A stretch of DNA of 64,000 bases from Clavaria fumosa. Its lineage: Eukaryota; Basidiomycota; Agaricomycetes; Agaricales; Clavariaceae. The first letter of the stretch is position 1; each line of letters begins with the position of its first letter. The notes beneath the pieces were generated by a model that worked only from the letters and a program-made list of their open reading frames with translations, had not been told where the DNA came from and made no database searches. Shown here one piece after another: positions 55,343-64,000 of this stretch. Location: the NCBI GenBank assembly GCA_951802425.1, contig OX637797.1:2108001-2172000 (forward strand). The letters run 5' to 3'. The translations under genes were made by a program, and so were the position numbers.

Positions 55343-56458
55343 TCAACCGTGACGCGCTGATAGGGCCCCGCCAGCGCGCGTAGTCCCCATTGTGCGAGAG
55401 AGAACACTTAGCGGCACCGAAAACGTGATGATTGACTTCAGCTCCTTCTCGCCACTGCTTTTTCCGCTGCCCACATCTTTTACGCTCGACACCCAGCGAT
55501 ACATCTGAGGCACCACCGTCTCTCGCACACGCGGCCCGTCGTCTACCGGATTCTCTGCCCCTTCCGGATCAGGTGTGAATGCACCTGCGCTGGGTGTCGC
55601 AGTCTCAACCAAGGACATGGGCTCTGCATTGCGGTTCTTCCGTCGACTAGATTGCTTTCGCAGGAGACGGTTGATGGTCTCGACCTAGGGGAGATGCGAG
55701 TTGAAGGTTGTGGAGGTGTTTCACTTATCCCAACGCACCTTCTCATCTTCGAGTTTCTTCTCTGATAAATTCCTCCGCTTTCTAGCCGTCTCTTCTCGTC
55801 TGAGCGCGAGTTCAGCGTCATTGAGCTGCTTCCTTTTGCGAGAGGGTTCCGCCGGCACTACTCTCGCAGTTCAAAATAGAAGAAATAGGCGGAGCAAGGG
55901 TAATACATCACATACCTAACGAGACGTGGAGAGAGTCAACAACGCTGGCTAACACCGCCTGGCGAGCCGTCATCGGTCTTGCATTGCTTCCCGCCGACGC
56001 CGAACGAGTAGACAAGGGTGTAGTATCGGCATCCTCATCCTCGGATTGGACATCTGCGTCTACTGGAGAGTGCTGTCAAGGGCCCGACTATCCGACAAAA
56101 CGCCAGACTATAAGAGACGCCAGACTCACTTCGTGCTACTTGCGAGTCATCCGCGTTGGAAGTCGCCGCGCTCGGGCGCGATGGAAGCTTCAGTTTGATT
56201 TTTAAGCGTGAATGTGAGGAGGTCAGACGCGGGGGGGTCGATTTCAACGAAAATTTGTCAGAGTCGGAGTGCAGCTAGTGATTGTATTCTATGAGCGGCA
56301 GGAAGAAATATTAGATTGGGCAATAAACCGACCGCATCTTCCTCTTCGACGTCTTCTTCGTCCTGGTCATCCGCGTCGGATAATTCATCATTCATGTCGA
56401 TGTTGTCGTCTAGTTCGTCGTTGGCATCGGTAGACCGTTTCCTGTATCGTTTGGACAT
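55343..56458 (-). CDS. IES2: INO80 chromatin-remodelling subunit, IES2/INO80B (PAPA-1) type, C-terminus probably lost
   Basis: Five or more exons from ATG 56458 (MSKRYRKRS) to a stop at 55343. An acidic N-terminus is followed by a basic Ser-rich stretch, then MTARQAVLASVVDS, and the PAPA-1 region: LRREETARKRRNLSEKKLED plus ETINRLLRKQSSRRK, with the later block YRWVSS and ITFSVPLS. Ies2 binds the Rvb/Ino80 core in the nucleus. In family members I know the protein goes on to a HIT-type zinc finger (CXXXXC...RKYRL). Here it ends about 20 residues after ITFSVPLS, next to the repeat island, and no such finger is readable downstream. The exon borders are consistent with 50-65 nt introns. Confidence 0.75.
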
Positions 56459-56597
56459 GGTTTGATTCCTTGAATGTGTCAGGAATTTGATGCTTCGTCC
56501 TTGTGAAGATGAAAAGTAAGGCTGTACGGGCATTGATTGAGGCGACCAATTTGAATCACCGATAAGTCCTGTACGCGTCGCGGACCTCTCAGTGGAC
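56459..56597. promoter_or_regulatory. Divergent promoter between IES2 and the phosphopantetheinyl transferase
   Basis: Only 139 bp separate the two ATG codons, so both promoters must share this stretch. I see no clear TATA box. Confidence 0.55.
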
Positions 56598-57729
56598 ATG
56601 ATAGCTCAAAATGACTGGCAAAATTCTACTGAATTCACAACATTGGACTCTGGCACGTCACTATGGGCCGTCGTCTATGACTCTGCTTCCTTCACCCAAG
56701 ATGTAAAACTTTATTCTGATCCCGAGCACCCTGCTAACTGGTGACCTTTAAAGATGTATGACAGGTGCCTCGCCTTGCTAGACGCAGACTCGCAGAGTCG
56801 AATTAGACGTTTCTACCGACGTGAAGACGCATCTCGTGAGTATCGCTGTGTGCGTCAACGTTACTCCTTTCATCCATCAGTAAAACACTCGCTCCCGTCA
56901 TTCCAAGGGTGCCTTATCGGCCGCCTCCTTCCTCGCATCTGGCTTGTTGAACATGGAGTTAAACCAGCCGCGGTGGCATTCGCCACGACGCGCACCGGCA
57001 AACCGTACATTGCACGTTACCACACTAGCCATTACTCCTCCTGCACTGAACCAATCCTGATGCTCAAACTCCTTTTTTTGTCAAAGGCGACGCAGAACAT
57101 GGACCGTGCCTTAGATTTTAACGTCTCGCATAACGGCGCCCTCGTCGTCATGGCTGTCACGTCGGCTCGTGTCCAGATGGAGCCGGCAACGGCGCCTCCG
57201 GTTGGAGTGGACATCATGAAAGTCGCGCTCTCCGCTGGCAGCATGTCCTTCGCGTCTTTCGCCGAGAGTTTTCGCGATTATGTCAGAGCGTTGTTCCTTT
57301 CGTGCTGCTCACGCTCTGAGCTAATGCTATAAATTTTCGTAAATAAATAATTGGTCACAGTTAACTCCCATGGAATTTGGGTTACTCTTCAGAGAGGGGG
57401 ACGCTGAAGGGTTACGCCGCTTCTACTGGATGTGGACGTTGAAAGAAGCATATACCAAAGCTTTGGGGCACGGCCTCGGCTTTCCCTTCCGGCGGATCGA
57501 ATACGACGTCGTGGCGGAGAGTGTGAGCATTGATGGGGTTGCACTCAGAGGGTGGCGCTTCGGTAAATTCGAACTTTCGGTCGCCGAGGAGACATATCAA
57601 GGCGTTGTAGCCATATTCTTAGGCCATGATGAAATAAGCACAGTCGGTAAGCTCAGAGACGGAGAGGTCCTCACATATCACACGGCCGACTTCATAGCCA
57701 GGGCCATTCGGGAATTGGAATTCCACTGA
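56598..57729 (+). CDS. 4'-phosphopantetheinyl transferase (Sfp/Lys5 type)
   Basis: Five exons (56598-56702, 56754-56835, 56908-57011, 57087-57281, 57361-57729) give about 284 residues. Motifs: TRTGKPYI, FNVSHNGALVVMA (P1), VGVDIM (P2, the Mg-binding Asp) and FYWMWTLKEAYTKALG (P3, with Glu and Lys of the W(x)KEA(x)xK signature). The enzyme moves phosphopantetheine from CoA to carrier proteins; in fungi one such enzyme serves alpha-aminoadipate reductase (lysine), polyketide and peptide synthases. The third intron seems to use a GC donor (ATT|GCACGT), which is weak and needs cDNA. No synthase gene lies nearby. Confidence 0.88.
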
Positions 57730-58009
57730 TGATTGAACAGCAAGCACATGGGTGTGTGATCCGGGGATGTGTCCACAAGGAGACTTGGAAGGGAGAAGAC
57801 TTCTGGGGATCGGGAATGCGGGAGTAAAAAGCTTCTGACGCACAGAGTGCCGTACAGCAAGTACTTTACTGGCATGACTCGGATTTTCAATAACCCTCCG
57901 GCGGAAATGGTCATATGCGCCCCCCATCAACGTCGGGCATCTGCGAGCTGCCAAAACCACTGCCCACCCGCTTTTTTTGTTATGCGCGGGACCGACTGCC
58001 CGGCGTCAC
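57730..58009. other. Convergent 3' region
   Basis: 3' ends of the transferase and F-box genes meet here. No gene seen. Confidence 0.5.
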
Positions 58010-59017
58010 TCAAACCGTCAAGGGCGCTGAGAGTAGCCTTTCCCCCTTGGTCTGCACCGCCCAATGCATGCCCAGAAGCTCAAACTCCCTCCACCCTGGG
58101 AACCTTGTCAAGCAGGTTGCGATTTCCCGGTAAAAACCCTGTCAAAGGCGATAAGGCCCCAGGGCTTGGTGAGAACGTTGTAAAAATAGAACTGGAGAAG
58201 AGGGCAGGGGATGGCTTACGACATCAGGGGCTTCCCCAAAGGAGGGAGTGGTGGCCAACCTGCAGTACGCAAGAGAAGGCAAATATTGCGCGAGCAAACC
58301 GAGCAATACGATAGGGAGATAAGATGTTGCCTCGAGGATGACTATTGGGGTAGTAGCATCGGCGAGACAGAGAAGCTCTTCCTCGGTCAGAATTCCGATG
58401 TGGAGATAAACGGATTGAAGCGGTCGGCCGGGAGCGATGACACGCGCCGCGCGGACGGAACCGGAGAAAGAGGTGAGATTAGGAATGGCGGAAGGAGGGA
58501 GGGAGGGAATAGGGTGTGGATTGGGATGCGGTATTGCATCGACTTCGAGTTCTGTCAAAGCAGGGGTTGTGGCGAGGAAAGCAGCAACATAAGAATCGAG
58601 GTAGAACGAGCATGTGAAACGGAGGAGGTGCGGATGATCATGCGCTTGTGATTTAGATCTGGCCCCGAGGACCCAACTGGCGCTTGGGTCGAGGGTCAGG
58701 TGGAGAGAGATGAGTTCTGACATGTGCGAGAGGGCGTCAGCGAGCGCGCAGTAGAACGGGTGATCGAGGTGGGAGAAAGAGGCGACCCGAAGAGCGAAGA
58801 CGCGCACATAAAGTGCAAGGTCAGGTCGCTGAGCGAGAGTCAGGACGACATTGAGATTGCGAGCCGCGGAAGAGGCGGATATATGACGGTAGAGCTGCCG
58901 TTGCGCAACGCGAGACAGCACTGTGTTCGTCCGAGCGAGGCTGGCCAGGTCATTGGGGCCTATACACTGGCATAGGCCATCTATGAGCTCGACGGGCAAT
59001 TGGTGGATGCTACCCAT
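58010..59017 (-). CDS. F-box protein
   Basis: Two exons (59017-58220 and 58138-58010) give about 308 residues. The N-terminal F-box reads LPVELIDGLCQCIGPNDLAS, then LARTNTVLSRVAQRQLYRHI, followed by weak leucine-rich repeat-like segments (LTELEVDAIPHP; LQSVYLHIGILTEEEL). Splicing the 81-nt intron (GTAAGC...ACAG) adds FYREIATCLTRFPGWREFEL, a typical end for basidiomycete F-box proteins; reading through gives a false tail. It is probably an adaptor for an SCF ubiquitin ligase; substrate unknown. Such genes are numerous and fast evolving in mushrooms. Confidence 0.8.
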
Positions 59018-60725
59018 TCAAATTCGAGTTGCAAGCGAACGTCGAAGAGACGAAGATTTTTTTTTGCTTGATTGCATTGCTGCCTTGCTTTATGGCTAAT
59101 TCTTCCTCCTTCGCGATGCACCATAAGAGGTAGGAGATGGATAAACGCCCCTTGATGCCTGCGTGTGAAGAGGGTTTGTGAATGCAATCCAAACTGTTCA
59201 AACTGAGTAAAAGCAGGGCAAGCGCACAGAAAGGGTGGGTGTGGGTGTATTGGATCTGCCAGTGGTGCTGCGCTCCCTACCGGGCCAGTGACCATCGTTA
59301 TAATAACGTACACGCCGCCCACTCAGGGTCAGCGGGTCTGGTAACCCCCCACCTTCCTCTTTCTCTCCTGTCCAATTGGTGTATCGAGCACACGTGGTCA
59401 AGCTGCGCGGTCCATAAAAAGCATATTCGTCTTCGAACGCTGGGTCTGGATTTGCACGTCTCCGTCAATCGCACGTCCGTCGGAAAAGCGGCTCATCTTT
59501 CCCTTCCGTTCCCTTTCGCAAACCTGCCAGAAACGAACCAACAAAACGGTATGAATCGGATCACTCCTCCGGTTTCAGGTTCGTCGTCGCTGTCAACGTC
59601 CATGCAACGGTCGACACACCGCCCACGTCCAACCGCCAATAAGAAGGAAATCCATCATCGCTGACACGGGAATGCCATGCCTGTTCGTTTTATCATGCCC
59701 ATGCACCTCGTGTTGCAATCTTCAGGCGTTTTTCCTCGTGTCCTTCGTCGCTTTCCGATGTTTTTTCTCGTATAGCCCGAGCTACCCGGGAATTCTAGAT
59801 TCTCGAGCCGTGCGGGGACGGACAATCACTATTCAGCGCGGACATCCACGTCAACAACCTAGATGGCGCGTCGGCACGGATTTCATCGCGAGGCAAAGCT
59901 ATACGCTCTAGCTCGAACTCCACTTCCAGAGCCTAATTTGAGTTCTGCTCGGACTTATTGGTGCATGGGTAATCCCCGTTCTAGTGGCAGCAAGACACAA
60001 ACTCCCGTTATCGGCGTTGCCTCGACTGATAAAGTATCTCCATATTTTCGCCTCCGTTGTCTGACACTCGCGGTGAACTCGTGTAGACCACTGGTTTTTA
60101 CACGCCGTCTGATGCAAGGAGTCGCAACCCTGGGGTTCAGGTCACCCACACTGGGTGTAAATAACGTCACTAACGAAACAGGCCACATCCGCGGGAGGGA
60201 AATGAAAGGATCGGGCTAGATTTTGACGTGCCTGCTGTACTACCTGCCCGCCAACCGGTTCCCACTCACCGGCTTCTTAGTGACGTACACCTCACGCCAG
60301 GTTGGCTGAAAATATGCGAATCATTTCGCTTCAGTCTTCACAATCTACGATATACACTGAATGATTTTCATTCTTTGTTCGCCTTCACTTCTCATGCTGC
60401 GTACCATGAAGTCTTTAGAGGCGCCCGGTCATGTGTGCATCATGGCATCGTGATGGGACGAATATTTGAACAAGGCACGCGGCCCGGAGTAGGCGCTCAG
60501 GGAAGGGTATTGGCGTTTTTGATTGCCGTAGGAACGAACCCGCTTGCTTTCGAGAATTGTATGGCCTTCATCGATCAAAAGAGGAACACTAACCGACCTG
60601 TATATAGCAGATCCGCATGTTGTGGGTAGTAGAATAGGCAATCGAACACCAGCTATAAACCACAAGATCAGAAAAGATGCAGATACATGACGTTTCCACG
60701 TAAGAAAGGGAACGGGTAGTCGAAG
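59018..60725. other. Long intergenic region without recognised genes
   Basis: Open frames at 59182-59664, 59863-60219 and 60228-60629 (plus) overlap no known motif and show no consistent splicing. It should hold the F-box promoter and the 3' UTR of the BAR-protein gene. A short unspliced gene cannot be excluded. Confidence 0.45.
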
Positions 60726-62555
60726 TCATGACGGTAGTGGTATGCGTGTAGTTGCGACGGAGTCTGGAGTCTGACATTTGTCGGCATCCGCGTCCCGATC
60801 GAGATCATCAGGTCGCTGCGGCAGCGTGAAGAGCACAGAGCTACGCGGCGTCGGGCCGTCATTAGCGCCATGCGGTGGCGGTGGCGGCGACGTGTCGCGA
60901 TCAAGCTGGTCCCAGCTCGTGCCTGCCGCAGCGTCGCCGTTCACGCTTGACGACCGCAGAGTCTCCCCACCGTCCTCACTTGCCTCGTAGCACCCTTCCG
61001 TCGCAGATAGGGCGATGGGCGGCTCTCGGTGGGCGGTGTCCAGCGTCTGCGGTGAGTGCGTGCCGCCCGAGTCCGTGAAATGACGGCGGCCGGGGGGCGA
61101 TGCTGCTCGGTGGATTGGCAGGGTCGTCTTTGAGGAGGAGGACGCGACGTCCGTCCAACTCGTGGGTGACGGCACGTCGGGAAAGAAGTGGTTCGGCTGA
61201 GCCGGCATCCACATTGGGAGATCGGGGGCTAGCGCCTGGGCTGGGGTCCCCGCCAGCGAGGACGAAGCGGAGGCGGGGCTCCCATTGATCGATAGCGGGG
61301 GTAAGATGGAGAAAATTTGGTCCTCCGACGGGGGTGGCCCATACGAGTCGAAAGGATCTGGTATCGTCTGGAGCATCGTCTCGATTACTGGATCCGAGCT
61401 GTCCGTTACACCACGGGGTTAACGCTATACATGAGACCACGAATTGTGCACCTACGATTTAGCGGTGAACTTGTCGAAGACGTCCAACGTTGAGCGAACC
61501 AGGAGGCAGACCTTGACGCTCAGGTATCATGAAGCGTGCCGTAGAAGATGTGAGCACATTCTTCAACTCACTGAGGCCTGGACGCCATCCCACGCTTCCT
61601 CTTCATGCTCCAGGACTTCTTGGTAGTGCTGAGACTTAAGCATGTCTAATTCGTCAACTTGTCTTTGCATAATGGACAGTGCTTCTCGAAAGCTTTGCAG
61701 ATCTAAGACACATCGGTTATCTTCGCGTTTAAACCAGACAGAAAGGCTTACTGCGCGCTTTCTTGTTCATGGTCGCAAGTTCAGTTGAATGAATTATGCC
61801 ACTTTTCTCGTATAGGGTTCTCTCGTACGCCGCAGACCGTTCCTGCCGAATGATTTTCAGACCGTGACGCATCAGGATGGGTCGGGAGCTAACTCACTGC
61901 AATAATAGCACGATAACTTCCGAGTTGTTGTCTCAGAGGCTTCTCAAATTTCTTGTCCAGGGTCTCAGCCTTGCGGCGTTTATTTAATATTAACGACACG
62001 GGAAGCTTGGTAACCGAGCATACCAATATGTGCCAATGGTTCCCGATGAGGTGGTGCAGGCCAGAGGCAGCCTGTAGACGTGTTCCAGTCTCGTAAGAAG
62101 CGCCCTTGAGACTAACGCGGAACATAAGGACTAGGTTAGGAGCCCATAGCCGAGGGCCGCTCACCCCGAGCATTTTTCCATTGCGTCTGCGAACGCAGCG
62201 GTGACTTTTGACATTGTTAAGAGAGCCGCACGGTAAGCGGTACTCGCGTTCATGAGCTGAGATCATTCCTCATTAATGCCATAGTCCAACTAGACGTGCT
62301 CGGCCAGTAAAAATATCTCACTTCTTCATATGCTTGAACGCTTGTTCTGAGATTCGCCCGAGTGATGATCTTAGACGGTCCGGTCTCGCCAAAATTCATG
62401 ACAGAGGCTTGTGTGGCTTCTGAGAAGGTTGGTGAGGGCGGCCTTGACGGTATGCTGCGTCTGACATTTGAAATGAGAGACAGGAGACTGTGAGGTTGAG
62501 GCATGGTAGGATGAAAGGTGGACAGCGCGTTGCGTTGTGCTGCGACAATTTCCAT
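60726..62555 (-). CDS. BAR-domain-like protein, IVY1-like
   Basis: Multi-exon gene from ATG 62555 (or the internal ATG 62504) to a stop at 60726. The N-terminal part has a Ser/Pro stretch and GPSKIITRANLRTSVQAYEE. A helical BAR-like region follows (LQAASGLHHLIGNHWHIL; LDKKFEKPLRQQLGSYRAII; RQVDELDMLKSQHYQEVLEH). Then come VRSTLDVFDKFTAKS and DPVIETMLQTIPDPFDSYGP in the next exons, and a 200-residue Ser/Pro-rich tail. The pattern matches fungal Ivy1-like proteins, which bind PI3P and Ypt7 on the vacuole; that assignment is from memory of the family. Exon borders in 61380-62290 are approximate. Confidence 0.6.
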
Positions 62556-62790
62556 TTCAGGAGTGTTTATGTAACTGGCGCAACTCTTCGAAGTCTACGA
62601 GTTGCTCTCCTCCTCCTCAACGACGAGACTCCTCTCTTCAACTTTGGAACAAGATTCCTGTCAACGCGGTGTAACCGCGGGAACTGTCGTTCCATGAGCC
62701 AGCGACCCTGCCACCGAAATAGACGAACATGTACTTCCTGAAGATGGTGTAATGAGTGGGAGGGCTTTAGCCAGGGCGACTCCCGCTCAC

Positions 62791-63342
62791 CTAGCCCTTT
62801 ATGCCCGATGAGATAGCCGTCATTTTATCTGGCGAATTTCTCAGGTAGTATAGCTTCGCCCTCCGCACCGGTTTGCCTCCCTTCGCACCCGATCTGTGTA
62901 TCAGCTTGATTTCCTTGAGGTGTGGAGAGCCCACGAAGAACTGCATCTCAACTCCCACTCCGTGCACCACATTGCGCAGCAAGAATGACGTGTCCGCGCC
63001 GCGCCGGCGAATCGCTATCAGGACCCCAGAGAAGGTCGTCGGAGCGTGCTCGAGAACCACCGTCAGCACAGAACCGATCGGTATGCGTTTTGGATGACGC
63101 TTCGAGAAGAGGGTAGATAGAACTTCCTGCTTGTCGGGTGGTGGGAGGGTTTTGTGGAGATAGGGCATTAATCCTTTGCCCAGCCGGAGCGATTTATTGA
63201 GTTGTTGGGTTGATGGCCGGGAGTGTATGATAGCGGCTTTAGAAAATGGATATGAGGTGGTGGATGTCGACAGCCGCCTTGCCAGACCAGTAAAAGCAGT
63301 ATTGAACGTCGAGAACGACTTTGAGTTCCATGTCTGCAACAT
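62791..63342 (-). CDS. IMG1: Mitochondrial ribosomal protein bL19m
   Basis: Single exon of about 183 residues from ATG 63342. A Ser/Arg-rich mitochondrial presequence (about 30 residues) is followed by the bL19 fold: IPIGSVLTVVLEH, FSGVLIAIRRRGADTSFLLR, GVEMQFFVGSPHLKEIKLI and the terminal KLYYLRNSPDKM. It belongs to the large mitochondrial ribosome subunit. It shares a short 168-bp divergent region with the RNA-binding protein gene to its right. Confidence 0.9.
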   Translation of the reverse strand: MLQTWNSKSFSTFNTAFTGLARRLSTSTTSYPFSKAAIIHSRPSTQQLNKSLRLGKGLMPYLHKTLPPPDKQEVLSTLFSKRHPKRIPIGSVLTVVLEHAPTTFSGVLIAIRRRGADTSFLLRNVVHGVGVEMQFFVGSPHLKEIKLIHRSGAKGGKPVRRAKLYYLRNSPDKMTAISSGIKG

Positions 63343-63510
63343 AGCGAGTGACAACAGAGCTCGCCTTCAAGCTTCAAGCTTCAAGGGCGGCAACGACGTG
63401 ACCGCCACCACGACCCGCTTGTTTGCCGTTGCTTTGCTTGTAACCTCGACGCATTTTTCCTACCACCTCTTCTTGAAATAGGCAACCCTTCTTATCAAGC
63501 CGCAAAAACG

Positions 63511-64000
63511 ATGGCTAGCGTCGATGTATTATTCACTCAGGGGGATACTCAGCGCAGGGATACTCAGGGCGGGGATACCCAGGGCGGGGATGACGAATTG
63601 GCTGTAAGCATCCTGCACGACTCAATCATGGCATCACAAATTCTTTCTAACTTCTGACAAAACAAAGGAAAAGGAGATTTTCCTCATGAAGCAGCGCGTG
63701 GAAGAAATGGAGAGAGAGGCAAATAAATTGCGAGAGCTACAGCTACACACTCAGAGTGCGCAGAGCGGCTCAGAAGAAAGCCCTGGCGCACCCGTCGAGA
63801 CAGATGAAGATAAGGCGGCAGCGGACGGTCGCAGTATATACGTTGGCAACGTACGTGCTGAGATGAATGTGGTGCATGCCGGGCTCATCACAAAACCTTG
63901 GTCACAGGTCGACTATGGAGCCACACCGGAGGAAATACAGGCACACTTCCAAGCGTGCGGTACTATTAACCGCGTAACAATTCTTTGCGACAAATTTACG
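63511..64000 (+). CDS. PAB2: PABPN1/Pab2-like poly(A)-binding protein, N-terminal part
   Basis: Exons 63511-63603, 63668-63850 and 63908 to the window end. The N-terminus holds three near copies of a 15-nt repeat (encoding GDTQG/R). A coiled coil follows ([20 protein letters not shown]), then an acidic stretch and the start of one [23 protein letters not shown] (RNP2) and [14 protein letters not shown]. This order, coiled coil then a single RRM with these exact residues, is that of nuclear poly(A)-binding protein 2, which controls tail length and, in fission yeast, RNA decay and snoRNA maturation. RNP1 and the C-terminus lie beyond the window. Confidence 0.88.

Noticed and set aside
58142..58219. 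F-box protein ending as a single exon at 58142
   Set aside because: A GTAAGC donor at 58219 and an acceptor at 58139 lead to a conserved-looking last exon; the single-exon tail is intron-encoded.
59182..59664. 160-codon open frame in the intergenic region
   Set aside because: No motif, low-complexity composition and no homologue recognised; it overlaps the likely F-box promoter.

Overview
The window looks like nuclear DNA of a basidiomycete fungus, probably an Agaricomycete. Genes are packed on both strands and cut by many introns of about 50-65 nt with GT(A/G)..AG ends. The gene set is typical of that group: a DUF6533 membrane protein, a C2-domain Sch9-type kinase, a STRIPAK subunit, AIM32/Apd1, a Sfp/Lys5-type phosphopantetheinyl transferase and a basidiomycete F-box protein. 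All gene models were spliced by eye, so exon borders are predictions and coordinates may be off by a base or two.

Left gene block (1-26.6 kb): the tail of a plus-strand gene (possibly MED20), then BCD1 (box C/D snoRNP assembly), DRE2 (cytosolic Fe-S assembly), a forkhead factor, a DUF6533 membrane protein, a FAR11/STRIP1-like protein, GMP synthase, a Pho80-like cyclin, a peroxisomal acyl-CoA dehydrogenase, AIM32/Apd1, SCH9 kinase and a small membrane protein. Most are conserved housekeeping or signalling genes and they form no evident biosynthetic cluster.

Middle block (about 27-55.3 kb): a nested transposon island. A Ty1/copia gag remnant (28742-29510 and 35392-35600) is split by a chromodomain Ty3/gypsy element A (29511-35391, TSD GAAAG). 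A 10-bp minisatellite (35650-36255) and a partial LTR follow. A 5'-truncated LINE (about 36.5-46.7 kb, minus strand) is split by gypsy element B (39855-45469, TSD GTGAC). The LINE abuts a truncated gypsy element C, whose LTR is split by gypsy element D (47535-53430, TSD GGAAA). D has both reading frames open and nearly identical LTRs and looks young. A 648-bp foldback palindrome sits at 28030-28677. The older flanks of the island are A/T-rich and CpG-poor.

Right gene block (55.3-64 kb): an INO80 subunit gene (IES2/INO80B type, apparently without its C-terminal zinc finger at the island border), divergent from a phosphopantetheinyl transferase, then an F-box protein, an IVY1-like BAR protein, mitochondrial ribosomal protein bL19m, and the start of a PABPN1/Pab2-like RNA-binding protein cut by the window edge.

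The most interesting signal is in the gypsy elements. The site just inside the 5' LTR, where a primer should bind, is complementary to a stretch of the same element's LTR just downstream of a TATA box. The pairing is preserved by a compensatory change between the two LTR families, as expected for Tf1-style self-priming. No defence system, CRISPR array, rRNA or convincing tRNA gene was seen.
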